A stretch of DNA of 12,281 bases from an uncultured Methanobrevibacter sp. (GCF_937906425.1 NZ_CALCYR010000093.1:1-12281), one strand, 5' to 3'; positions 1 through 12,100 are shown, numbered from the stretch's first letter. Notes: generated by a model not told the origin, from the letters alone. Translations and numbers: made by a program.

Positions 1-33
1 TGACTGGAGTTCAGACGTGTGCTCTTCCGATCT
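1..33. other. Illumina TruSeq-type adapter remnant (library artefact)
   Basis: The first 33 bases match, as I recall it, the 3' part of the standard Illumina TruSeq index/read-2 adapter. They include the diagnostic GCTCTTCCGATCT at 21-33, the reverse complement of the common AGATCGGAAGAGC adapter stem. The match ends exactly where the adapter would ligate to an insert, so genomic sequence can begin only at 34. This shows the contig was built from incompletely trimmed short reads and that this end is a contig end, which lowers trust in the neighbouring bases. It has no biological function. Confidence 0.97.
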
Positions 34-92
34 ATAAATTTATATTCCCTTTCTTTATGGGTTAATAAAGAAATCATTTACATATACTTTAT
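34..92. other. AT-rich stretch with two inverted repeats, no gene recognised
   Basis: This AT-rich stretch lies between the adapter and the tRNA pieces. It contains a perfect 9-base inverted repeat (TTTCTTTAT at 50-58 and ATAAAGAAA at 65-73, 6-base loop GGGTTA) and most of a second one (ATATAC at 82-87 with GTATAT at 93-98, 5-base loop). The first hairpin is all A/T except one G-C pair and has no following T-run, so I do not call it a terminator. No start codon with a plausible frame leads from here into the adhesin. Whether it belongs to the tRNA source, to the adhesin source or to a third molecule cannot be decided. Confidence 0.4.
50..73. repeat. Perfect 9-bp inverted repeat, 6-base loop
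   Basis: TTTCTTTAT (50-58) and ATAAAGAAA (65-73) are exact reverse complements around GGGTTA. It could form a weak hairpin, but the stem has only one G-C pair and is not GC-rich like a classical terminator. Function unknown; it may simply reflect AT-rich composition. Confidence 0.5.
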
Positions 93-142
93 GTATATCT
101 TAAAGGAGAATATGCTTAGGGGTTCAAATCCTCTCTTCGGCA
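93..142 (+). tRNA. 3' portion of a class II (long variable arm) tRNA, bacterial/phage type
   Basis: The piece runs from the variable arm to the discriminator base. The variable arm folds as a hairpin at 93-115: GTATATCTT pairs with GAG plus ATATGC with two G-T wobbles and one bulged A, around an AAAG loop. The T-arm is canonical: AGGGG (118-122), T-loop TTCAAAT (123-129), CCTCT (130-134). The acceptor 3' strand CTTCGGC is 135-141 and the discriminator is A142; no CCA is encoded. It is followed after only three bases (GTA, 143-145) by the 5' portion of a matching tRNA. The acceptor strand matches bacterial tRNA-Leu-type bodies (GCCGAAG...CTTCGGC). No D-arm or anticodon arm lies upstream, so this is not a complete gene in normal order. 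It is either the end of a first tandem copy cut by a chimeric join, or half of a permuted unit. Confidence 0.78.
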
Positions 143-145
143 GTA

Positions 146-196
146 GCCGATGTGGCGCAACTGGAAGACGCACTCGACTGTAATCGAGCAGTATAT
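146..196 (+). tRNA. 5' portion of a class II tRNA, apparent GTA (Tyr) anticodon on a Leu-like body
   Basis: Acceptor 5' strand GCCGATG is 146-152, followed by T8 and G9. The D-stem is GCG/CGC (155-157, 169-171), with conserved A14, GG (163-164) and A21 in an 11-base D-loop. The anticodon stem is CTCGA (173-177) with TCGAG (184-188). The loop CTGTAA reads U33-GUA-A and would decode tyrosine, but it has 6 bases where 7 are usual, so a one-base deletion or error is possible. Acceptor and D-arm resemble bacterial tRNA-Leu. The start of a variable arm (AGTATAT, 190-196) is visible, and its complement ATATGCT lies upstream at 110-116. There is no T-arm downstream: the sequence passes straight into adhesin coding sequence. 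Archaeal tRNA-Tyr has a short variable loop, so this piece is unlikely to come from the methanogen. Confidence 0.75.
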
Positions 197-3100
197 AAAA
201 TTAAGGTTGTAGCACATCCCGATATAATTGTGCTGTTAACTGTTAATATTAATCCTTTAACTGTAAATGTTGGTTCTTCCAGCGGAGGAGATGATCCTAG
301 CACTGATTATGCTTGGACTATATCTGGTCAAACTGGAGGATACTCTACTTTAACTGAAGCTATTGCTGCAGCCAGTTCCGGCGATACTATTATAGGTGCA
401 CCAGGTACAGTGGAAACAGTATCTCAAATCAGCATTAACAAGAACTTAAATATTCAGGCGGCTAATTCTGGAGATGTAATCTTAAAAAGCTCTTCAATGG
501 GTGTTTTAAAAATTAATAATGGTTATACAGTTAACTTGAACAATATTGACTTTAAAGATTATACTATTGCAGGTTCTTCAACTTTAAGGGGAGGAGCAAT
601 TTGGAATAATGGTACTATGACCATCACCAACTGTAATTTTGAAAATATTACAATTTCCGGTTCTTCTGGTTATGCGCCTGCAATTTATAACTATGGTACT
701 ATGAATATAAGTAACTGTGTATTTGATACATTATCCGGTTATTATGGTGGTGCAATTTACAGTTATTATTATGGGTCTACTACATATGTAAGATCTAACT
801 TTACAATTTCAAATTCTGTATTTAGAAATACATATTCTCCATATGGTGCAAGTGCTCTTTATTTATATAAGGCAAATAATCCTGTGGTGAACAATTGTAC
901 CTTTGAAGATTTTGATACTAAAATGCAAGTTATTCATATAAATGATTTGAATGCTACTGTAACTGACTGTACATTTAGGAATATTATTGTCAATTCAACC
1001 GGTTCCACAACTTATGCTGCAATTTTCCAATCCCAACAAGTAGATAATAACATTACATTTACTGGAAACTATCTTGAAAACATTACTTTCCAAAATAGTC
1101 TTAGCAGTAATGGAGGAGCTTCCATTGTAATGAGTCGGGCAGGTAATAGTTATAAGGTAAATATTTCCAATAATGTATTTATAAATAATAAGGTTATTAA
1201 TACTAATGCAGGAGGCAGCTCTTATGCTGGTGCAGCTGTCTTGAATTTAGCTGGAGGAACAGTAAATTATAATGTATTTGTAAATAATTCCGCAGAATCT
1301 GCTAATTATGCTGGTGTTGACCTTATGGTCTTTGGTTCTGTAGTTGCTAATTATAACTACTGGGGCTCTAATGATGGACCAAATGGCACTAATTATAAAA
1401 ATAACGTTACTGTAAACAATTGGTTACAATTCTCTATTGAAGAACCTGAAGATGTTGTCCTAATTGGCACTGATACTGATATTTCAGTTTTAGCAAAAGT
1501 TTATACTAATTCCACTGGTGATTTAAGCGATTTACCTGAAGGTAGTGGAAATATTAGATTAGGTCTTTCTTCTGTACTTAATGAAGTTCCTTCCACTGTA
1601 ACCCTTACTGACGGTACTGCAACTATTCAATATTTCGCTGATGAAGCTGGAGATGAAACTTTAACTCTTGTCACTGGCGAATCTCAAAGCTTTGAAGTAA
1701 GTGCAGATGCATCCAGTTTGATTTATGTTGACAAATCCTACACAGGTTCAACTCAAAACGGTGCAGCTGACACTCCATATAAAACCATTGCCCAAGCCTT
1801 AAATGTGGCTACAAGTGGAAAAACAATTATAATCAGATCAGGTACCTATACTGAAAAGGATTTAACAGTTGATGAAGACATAACCATTAAGGCAGATAAG
1901 AATGCTGAAGTTATCATTGATGCAGAAAAAGAAGGACGTGTCTTTATTGTAGATGATGCAACTTTAACCTTAAAGGATTTAACATTAATCAATGGTTTGC
2001 CTGATTATTATGAAGATGATTACGAAATTGATGGTAAAGGTGGAGCTATTTTAGTTTATGAAGGTTCATTAACTGCTGTAAACATTAATGTTTACAACTC
2101 TTCCTCTGCTGCTGGTGGAGCTATAGCTTCTATCTTTGGTAGCGGAATTATTAACATCAGCTCTTCCAAATTCCAGGACAATTCAATAGATGAAGATGAT
2201 GAGGTATGGTACTCTGTAAATGATCTTCTTGGCGGAGGCGCAATATACTCTGAAGGAAGCAATTTAATTATTTCCGGATGTACTTTTATTAATAATGCTG
2301 CAGATAATACTGATGGTGAAGCTACCGGTGGAGCTATTTATGTTAAAAGCAGTGCTGTTATAACAGGTTCAACTTTCAGTGAAAACCATGCCGGAAAAGA
2401 TGGTGGAGCTATCTATGTGGATGCATACAACACCAATACAGTCAGCATAAACAACAACATTTTCACAGAAAATGTAGCTGAATATAATGGTGGCAGTATT
2501 TCCGCTGGCAAAGCTAGAACTGTTAATATTGATGGCAATAGCTTCAACGATAATGAAGCATATTATGGTGGAGCACTTTATTTATACGATAATACTGTTT
2601 CATTCACAGTTTCAAATAATCAATTCAACGGAAACTCTGCTACTGCAGGAGGATCCATCTACATTAGATACGGACAAGTAACATTAACACAAAACACTAT
2701 TGGAACAAGTACAGCTACAACCGGCAGCAAAATCTATATTGCTGGAGGAAGTGTAAACACAGTTACCACTTTCATAGCTAACACCACTAAAAATGTTGAA
2801 GTAGGTGAAACCTTTAAATTAACCGCTACAATCACTGATGATAACGGAAATGATATTAAAGGCGGAAGCATTACCTTCACTGCAAATGGAGAAACTCTCA
2901 TTACAAAGGACATTTCATTTACTGGAGTTCCTGAATATGATTATGCCGTTCCTGAAGATGCGGAAGATGATATCCTAATTTCAGGTTCCTTCTCTTTAAG
3001 CAATTCTGCAAGTGAGGTTAAAACTGGTGTATTACATCCAGCTATTTCTAATTGGTATATTGAAGGCGGAAATGGATATGAAACATTGGCACAGGCTATT

Positions 3101-6100
3101 GCCGCTGCAAGTGATAATGATGTAATTTATGGTAAGGCTGGAACCTATGATGTTACAAGCATGATTACCATTAATAAATCATTAACCATTAAGGCTAATG
3201 AAACCGGTGCCATTATTTTGGATGGAAATAAGGCTTCCAGAATATTTAATGTAACTGCTAATAATGTTAAATTAATCAACTTAACATTAACACATGGTAT
3301 TAGCAGTGCACATGCTGGGCTTATATATCAATATAGGGGTAATTTGACCATTATTAATTCTACCTTTAGTGACACTGCACTTACAGGGTATTATAATGGT
3401 GCAGCTATTCAATCCGCTTCAGGTTCCAATTTATTTATTGATGGTTCAAATTTCACTGGTTTAAGTTCCTATAAAGCATCTGCGGTAATTTTCCAAGGAA
3501 GCTCAGGCAATTACATAAATATTACAAATTCCATTTTCGATAATGTTAATGGTACATATGACGGTTCAGTATTAAATATAGCTAGTGCAAATTTATTATT
3601 TGAAAATTCAACAATTTCCAACCATAATGGTGCAAAAACCACTGGTGAATATGGTGCTATTTATCTTTCCAGTGGTAGTGCTAATATAGTTGGTTCTAAA
3701 TTTATTAACATCACCGGTCCAATCGGAGCTGCAATCTATTCTGCTGTTGCAATGAATGTTACCGGTTGTTTATTTGAAAATATTACTTCATATAGAAACA
3801 CTATTTATGCAACAAATGCTAATACTAAAGTTCAATATAATATTTTCATAAACAATAAATTAAATAATACAAACAGATTCGCTATTGTAAACTTCACATC
3901 TTATTCTGCTTCAATTCCTGTTGATTATAACTTCTGGGGATCTAATGACGCTCCTCTTGTAGGTAATCAAACTGAAGCTGCTGCTGGAGGATATGCTAAA
4001 CTTAATTATTGGACTTTACTGGACTTATCTGCAGAAAGTGATATTGTATGGGCAGGAACCACTACTCAAATTGGTGTAGGATTCTATAATTACACTGATG
4101 GAACTGCAAACTACACTTTATCTGAATCCATGCCTGATTACACATTTGATTTAACTGCAAGTCAAGGAACAATCGATTCCAGTGTATGTGTAGTGGATAA
4201 TATTGCAACTGCAAGTTATGCCGCTCCTGGAGAAACAACTGATGTGACAATTACAGCAACCCCTGGTCCTGCTGTACTTGAATTGAATATTATGGACACC
4301 TCATCATTTATTGTTGTAGCTACTAACGGTTCAAATACAGATGGTTTAGGAACTATGGACAGCCCATACCAAACCATTGCATATGCATTGACTCAAGTGA
4401 CTGAAACTAAAAACACTGTTTACATCAAATCAGGCACTTACTCTGAATATGATTTGGAAATCACTGATGATGTTGTAATTCAAGGTGAAAACAAAGAGTC
4501 TGTAATTATTGATGCCGGTCAAAACGGCAGAATATTCAATATTAACACTGCTGGAATTGAAGTAAACATTACCAGTCTAACATTAACTAACGCTTATGTT
4601 TACTGGGATGACGGTGCTGCAATATCTGCCAAAAAAGGTAGATTGAATATTGATAACATCATTGTTTCCAATTGTGAAGCTGATAATGGTGGTGCAATCT
4701 ACTTGTCTACAGATGCTACAATAACTAATTCAGCATTCAATAACAACAGTGCTGAAAAAGGTGCAGCCATCTACTTTGATGACAATTGGAATGCAATTGT
4801 AAACATTACAGGCAACCAATTCAATGGAAACATTGCAAGCCACTCAGGTGCTGCAATATATGCAAATGCACCTTGGGAACTTTACATCATTTCCAATGCC
4901 TTTGACAGCAATGAGGCTGATTTATATGGTGGAGCCATTTACGCCAAATCCACTTGGGGTAAAATAATGGAAAACACTTTCACAAGCAATTCTGCAAGTG
5001 ACAGTGATTATGGTCAAGGAGGATCCATTTATATAGACTCATCCCAATTCAGATTGGCTAATAACACTATTGAAGATAGTGCAGCTAAGTACGGCAGTGA
5101 AATCTATGTAACAGGTTACAGTGAAATTTATGGTGTTGTGCTCACTTTCTTAGGAAATGATACAATTGGCGGTGAAATTGGTTCTGATATGAACTTATAC
5201 GCATCTGTCACAGATGATATGGGCAATATTATTGCAGGAGGTTCTGTAGAATTTACTGTGGATGGAACCAGTATCGGATCCAAGACTTTCTATGATGATG
5301 AACCTATAACAATGACTTATGCCATTTCAGATGATGCAACAGAGAACCTTGTGGTATCAGGTTCCTATTCCTTAGCTGATGAGGATTCCATGACAGTTAA
5401 GACAGGTGTTGTTCATCCTGCAGTTTTAAAATGGTTTATTGTAGGCAAGGATGGATTTGAAACTTTAGAAGAAGCTGTAGCAGCTTCTGCAAGTGGAGAT
5501 GTAATTTACGGTCTTCCTGGAACCTATGACATTATCAGTGCAATCAGCATAACTGATAAGGAACTTACAATCAGAGCTAATGAAAGCGGAGAAATCATAT
5601 TAAACTCTGCAAGTTATTATAGGTTATTCACTCTTGTAAGATCTAATTTAACCTTGGAAAATCTTGATATGAAGAATGGTACTACAATCAGCGGTGCTTT
5701 AATCAATGTGGATAGAACATCAAGCCTGAATATTGAATCCTGTACTTTAAGAGATTCTGCATTCAGTGTTTCATCTTACGGTTCATATGGTTCTGCAGTA
5801 TATGCTCAAGGTAAGGTAAACATTAATAACTCCAACTTTTACAATATTTATGGTATTTATAGTTATGCAATTGGTGCAGCCCTTTACGTTAGCGGTGGAG
5901 AGTTAAATGTTTATAATTCCAACTTTACAAGCATGAGATCTGCTGGAGGAACCGCTTTCTATATCTACACTTCAAATGCAATAATAGATGGGTGCAGATT
6001 TGAAAACCTTAATGCATCTGGTATTGGCGGAGCATTTTCCTCTAATATGAATTCCAATACTACTGTAAGCAATTCAGTATTTAAAGATTGTATTTCAAGC

Positions 6101-9100
6101 AGTAGTGGTGGAGCTATTTCAAGTTCAGGTACTAACCTTATTGTAGAATCCTGTGTATTTATAAACAACAGAATGAATTCCACCTCAACATACAGTTATG
6201 GTGGAGCAATACATGTAACTTCTCCTTCCAAAGCAACAATTAACTATAATATTTTCTTAAACAACAGTGTTGCAAAATCTACAAATACTGATGCGGATAT
6301 TTATTGCGGCGGTACCTGTGTTGTAAATGCGGATTACAACTACTTCGGTTCAAACGACAAACCTACAACTGCAAAGGTTGGTTCATATGTAACACTTAAC
6401 AATTGGGTCATTTTGGATTTAGCTATTGATTCCATTCCTGTTCAAGGAGGAAACGCTATAATCAGCATTGACTTAAGCAAATACACTGACGGAACTGCAA
6501 ATGCAAGTTTAAGCAAATATCTCAGTGAACTTGAATTTGATGTGACTGCACTTATAGGCAGTACAAGCCCTGCAAGTGTAAGCTTAGGCGAATCCAATAA
6601 TGCACAGGCTACAGTCACCTATAATGCAGATTCAATCGGTGATGAAACTGTTACATTAAGTCTATTGGGTGCTCCTGTAGCTAACTTGACATTTAATGTT
6701 GCTCCTAACCCAGGCACAACAATATTTGTAAATGCCAGCGGCAATGATGAAACTGGTGACGGCAGTCAAGCCAACCCGTATGCAAGTATTTCAAAGGCTT
6801 TAGAGGATGTAACTGATGTTCGCAACATAATTTATGTTGCTGATGGAAGCTACACAGAAAACAATATTGAAATCAACAAGAATGTTACAATTATTGGTGA
6901 ATCTGAAGTAATCATTGATGCTGAAGGAAACTCTAACATCTTCAACATTGCTGAAGAATTGGATGTCACTCTTGAAAGATTAACTTTAACCAATGCCACT
7001 GTTGTCAGCGGCAATGGGGTAATCAAGACAAAATCTGATATTGTACTGAAAGATATTGAAATTACCGGCAATGAAGGAACTGCCATTTATAATGATGGAG
7101 CTAATTTTGATGTAATTCTTAGCTTTATTGACGGTTCAACTATAACTGCACTTAAGGGAACTGAAATTACCATCAATGCAAGTGTAAGGACTCCTGAAGG
7201 ATATTCCATTGCTGGCGGAACTGTTGAATTTACATTAGACGGAATAACAAACGGAACAGCTGTTCTTGGTGATAATGGTATTGCAATATACACATTAACC
7301 TTGTCTGATGACTATAAGGATTACATTGTATCCGGTTCCTACTCAGGCAGTGCAGAGGAAACAGTTAACACAGGTGTTTTAAGAGCTGTTGACTTCCATT
7401 GGTTCATTGGTGATAATGGTTATGAATTCCTGGCTGATGCTGTTGCAGCAGCAGAAGATGGTGCTGTAATCACTGCTGAAGATGGTTACTCAGAAGTCAT
7501 CAATAATATTAAGGTTGATGATAAGGCCATTACCATTTCAGCTGGTGAAGGAAGAATCACCTTGGATGGTGATAATAAATACACTTCATTCAATGTAACA
7601 AAAACAGCAAAACTTACTTTAATAGGCATTGATTTAATCAACGGATATTCCATGTCAAATGGAGGTTTATTCGTAAATGGTGAATTGAATGTAATTAACT
7701 GTAGTTTTGAAAACAATGTAGCAAACCAAGGTTCTGCCATTTATGGAAATGGAACTGCAAAAATTACTGTAAACGGTACTGAATTCATATCTAATTTAGG
7801 TTCCGGTGCTATCTACATGGCAAATGGAATTTTAACAGTAGATGATTCCAGTTTCATTGGAAATGGTAACTTCTCTTATAATGGTGGAGCTATCTATGTC
7901 TCTAACGGAAATATAACTGTTTCAAACAGCGAATTCATTAATAACTTCGCTGCTAGGGCAGCAGATATTTATCATTCCGGTTCTTCTTCCAGAGTGGAAT
8001 ACGCTTTCATAGATAATTGTAAATTTATTAATTCTACAATTAGTTCAAGCTCTGCTTCCGGAGGTTCAATTTTATCTTTGTATTCCGCAGTAAATGTAAA
8101 CAATTCTTACTTTGAAAATTGTAATTCCAATTGTACTTCCTCTTATGCAAGCTTGACTGCAGGTGCTATATGTAGTGCAGCTTATTCTTACACTTACCAT
8201 GTATTAAATGTAAGCAATTCAGTATTTGTGAACTGTCATGCTTCTGCCGGTTCCACTTCAGCTGCAGCAGGCGCTATTTTCGTAGGTAATAGGGGAAATA
8301 TTAATTACAATGTATTTATTAACAATACTGCAGGTTGTTTACCTATCAACTCTGCAAATGCCATCTCTTTCAATCAATATAGCGGATATGTAAATGTGGA
8401 CTACAACTACTTCGCTACTAATGAACCTAGTGTATCCACCAGTTCTCTTGTAGGAGATGTAAATGGAACATTGCCATCCAACTGGGTAATTGCAGACCTT
8501 AGCATTCCTAACGATTTAGATGTAGATAATGATTATCCTACTCAAATCATATTAAGACTTAATGACGGAAGTGAATTGGATCATGACATGCCTGATTTCA
8601 CTATGGACTTAAGTTCTGATATTGGTGATGTTGATGTAAGCTCTGTAACTGTATCTGGAAATGAAGCTGAATTCACTTTCACTCCAACTGATATTGGTGG
8701 AGGATACATCTACTTTGGTGACGATGCTCTTCCAGTATATATTCCATATCCTACTGAAATTGATGCAAGTGATGTTAGCATTGCTCCTGTAATCGGTGAA
8801 GTTCAAGCTATATTAACTTATGAAAGTGGTCCTGTTGCTGATAGGGAACTTAGTTTAGTAATTGCTGGTGAAACCTATTATGCAAGTACTGATGAGGATG
8901 GTATTGCAAAATTCACTATCGGTGCTTTGGCACCTGGCGTATATGATGATGTTGTAATCAGTTTTGTTGGTGACGATTTCTTCCATTCTAGCGAAAAAAC
9001 CATTACAGTCACATTGGTGAAAATTGGAACTAACTTAAGTTCAGAAGCTGTAACTTATGAATACGGTGAAGGAGTATTAACCGCTACCTTAACTGACAGT

Positions 9101-12100
9101 GAAAATAATCCTATTGCAGGCAAGACCCTAAGCGCAAACTTGAAGGGCACTGTCTTAACTGCTGTCACTGATGAGAATGGTATTGCAAGCTTTGACTTAA
9201 GTGAAATTCCAGTAGACATGTATAATGCTATGATTGAATTCAATGAAGATGCTACATACACTTCAAGTTACACAACAGCTGTTGTAACAATCAATAAGAT
9301 TACTACAAGCATTGCTGCAGAATCCATTAGGGTGGATGTAGGTAAAGGCAGTGCTGCCGTAACTCTTACAGCTAAAGGTGAAGCTCTTGCAGGTAAAACT
9401 CTCAGCTTATCCATTGCAGGTCAAACATTGACTGCAACAACTGATGAGGATGGTATTGCAAGCTTTGACTTAAGCGATATTCCTATTGGAACTTACACAG
9501 CTATTGCAAAATTAGCTTCAGATGATTACTACAAGGCAGCTTCAAGCACATTTAATGTAAACGTAAGCAAAATACAAACCAGCTTAAGTGCTGATGAGGA
9601 AATTTCAGTTGCTGTAGGTGAAGGCAGTCTCAGCGCTAGATTAAGCAGCGAATACGGTCCAATTGCTGATAAGACCATCAGCCTTATTATTGCAGGTCAA
9701 ACATTGACCGCTACAACTGATGCAGATGGTATTGCAGTTATTGACTTAAGCGGAATTTCTGGCGGTATCTATGAAGAATTGGAAATTGTCTTTGCTGGTG
9801 ATGCAGTATATGAAAATGCTTCCGCTAATGTAAACATTATTGTCAGTATGTATGAAGCAGAATTAAGCACAGAAAATGCAACTGTTGAATTCTCCATTGG
9901 TGAAGGTACAGTTTATGCAAGCTTAACTACTGATGGAACTCCTATTGCAGGCCAATCAATCAGCCTTGCTCTTGGCGATATCACTCTCACCAGCGTCACA
10001 GGTGCTGATGGTGTTGCAAGCTTTGACTTAAGCGATATTCCTGCTGGAGTATATGAAACCGAATTTGTATTTGAAGCGGATGAAACCTACACTGGAGACA
10101 CTGCAGAAATTACAATCACCATTTCCAAATTGGCTACTGAATTAATTCCTGATGAAAGTGTAATCACTGCTGATATTGGTGCAGCAAGCATTGTCGCTAG
10201 CTTAACAAGCGGTGAAGATCCTGTTGCAGGTGAAACAATCTCTGTTTTAATCGCTGGTGAAACATACACTGCAATTACCGGTGCAGATGGTAAGGCTGTA
10301 ATTGACTTAAGTGCACTTCCAGCTGGAATCTATAATGATTTGGAAGTCACATTTGCTGGAGGAAACAAATATCTCGGATTTGTAGCAATTGTCAATTTAA
10401 CAGTTAACAAATTGTCTACAGAATTGATTCCTGAAGAAAGTGAGATTATAGCAGACATTGGAGAAGCTTCCATTGTTGTAGAATTAAGTCACGATTCAAC
10501 TGGAATTGCTGATAAGACTGTAAGCGTAGTAATTGCTGGTGAAACCTACAGCGCAACTACAAATGTAAACGGTATTGCTGTAATTGACTTAAGCAGCCTT
10601 TCTGCTGGAAGCTATGATGATTTAGAAGTCATCTTTGCCGGTGATGATGTATATGATGATGCATCCGCTGCTGTAAGTATTACTGTAAACAAAGTTGAAA
10701 CTGATTTGGAAGCTGAAGTTGTTGGCGATGAGTTAATCGTAAGCCTTACTGATGCAGATGGCAACGGCATTGAAGGAGCAATAATCACTGTTGTAATCGG
10801 TGAAGAAACCTTGACTGGAACTACAGATGAGGATGGTAATGCATTCATCGACTTAAGTGATATTCCTGCTGGCGCATATGATGCAAGCATCAGCTTCACA
10901 GCTGAAGAAGGTTCAGATTATGCTGATGCAAGTGAAGTATTTGAAATTGTTGTAAGTGTTGAAACCATTATTGACATTGACGCTGACAATGAAAATATTG
11001 TCATTAGCTTAACTGATGCAGAAGGCAATCCTATCAGTGCTGAAATCACATACACCGTAAATGGCGGAGAAGAAATTAGCATTTCAAGCAATGATGAAGG
11101 TATTGCTACAATTGTATTGGATGAAGGTAAATCCAAACTTGACATATGGTATGACGGTAGTGAGGATGGAGTATACCTCCCAACTGAGACAAGTGCTGTT
11201 GTATTGGTCATCAAGGAAAATATTGAGATTCCTGTAAGTGCTAACGCTACAATCGATATTGCTAGTGATTATGAAAACTCTGAAGTAACAATCACCTTAA
11301 CAGATCTTGATGGTGAAGCTATTGCTGAAGCTGATGTTCTTGTAAGCGTCAATGGAGAAGAATCCACTGAAACCACTGATGCTAATGGACAAATCACAGT
11401 TGAAGCTGCTGCTAACTCTACCGTAACCGCTCTTTACACAGACGCTAACGGCGCTAGCGTAAGTGCTTCCATTGTAGTTGTTGAAAACAACAACACTGAA
11501 ACCGTTGAAGTTCCTGTTGAAGTTGAAGTTCCTGTAGAAGTTGAAGTTCCTGTTACTGCAAACGCCACTATTGATGTTGAAGCAAGCGATGATGCTTTAA
11601 CCATCACAGTCAAAGACATAGATGGCGAAGCAATTGCAAACGCAACAGTAGCAGCAATCATCAACGGAGAGGAACAAAACTTAACCGCAGATGAAAACGG
11701 AGTAATTACAGTAGCTATCGACGGAAACACAACTGCTGAGTTAACTTACACTGACGAAAACGGTGCAAGCGTAACTGCAATCGTAAACAAGGTTGTAGAA
11801 ACTGTTGAAGTTGAAGTTCCTGTAGAAGTGCCAGTTGAAGTACCAGTTGAAGTACCTGTTGAAGTACCTGTAGAAGTTGAAGTACCTGTATATATTACAG
11901 CTAACGCTACAATCGCTTTGGCAACTGAAGACGGCAGTTCTGTAATTGCTACATTAACAGATCTTGACGGTTCAGCAATTGCAAACGCTGCAATCAGCGT
12001 AAGTGTAAACGGTCAAGAAAGCAGTGCAAGTACTGATGCTAAAGGTCAATACACCATTGCTATTGATGGTAACAGCACTGTTGTAGTAAGTTATGTAGAT

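Noticed and set aside
102..183. Ribosome-binding-like AAAGGAGA followed by ATG at 112, a 23-codon frame ending at TAA 181-183
   Set aside because: The frame runs through both tRNA pieces, and the purine run is the loop side of the tRNA variable arm. It is not a protein gene.
192..200. TATATAAAA as an archaeal TATA box
   Set aside because: It overlaps the tRNA variable arm and open coding sequence, and no start codon lies at a suitable distance downstream.
230..300. GTG at 230 as the start of the adhesin, with IIVLLTV as a signal peptide
   Set aside because: There is no ribosome binding site, no basic N-terminal segment, and the hydrophobic run is too short. The stretch reads more like the end of an Ig-like domain.
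311..8749. Polysaccharide lyase or other enzyme activity of the beta-helices
   Set aside because: The fold type is shared with pectate lyases, but I see no conserved catalytic Asp/Lys/Arg cluster. The coils are of the Pmp/adhesin kind.
8750..10963. CRISPR-like or satellite repeat array
   Set aside because: The period of about 270-282 bases is that of a protein domain in a single open frame, with degenerate third positions; there are no spacers or short direct repeats.
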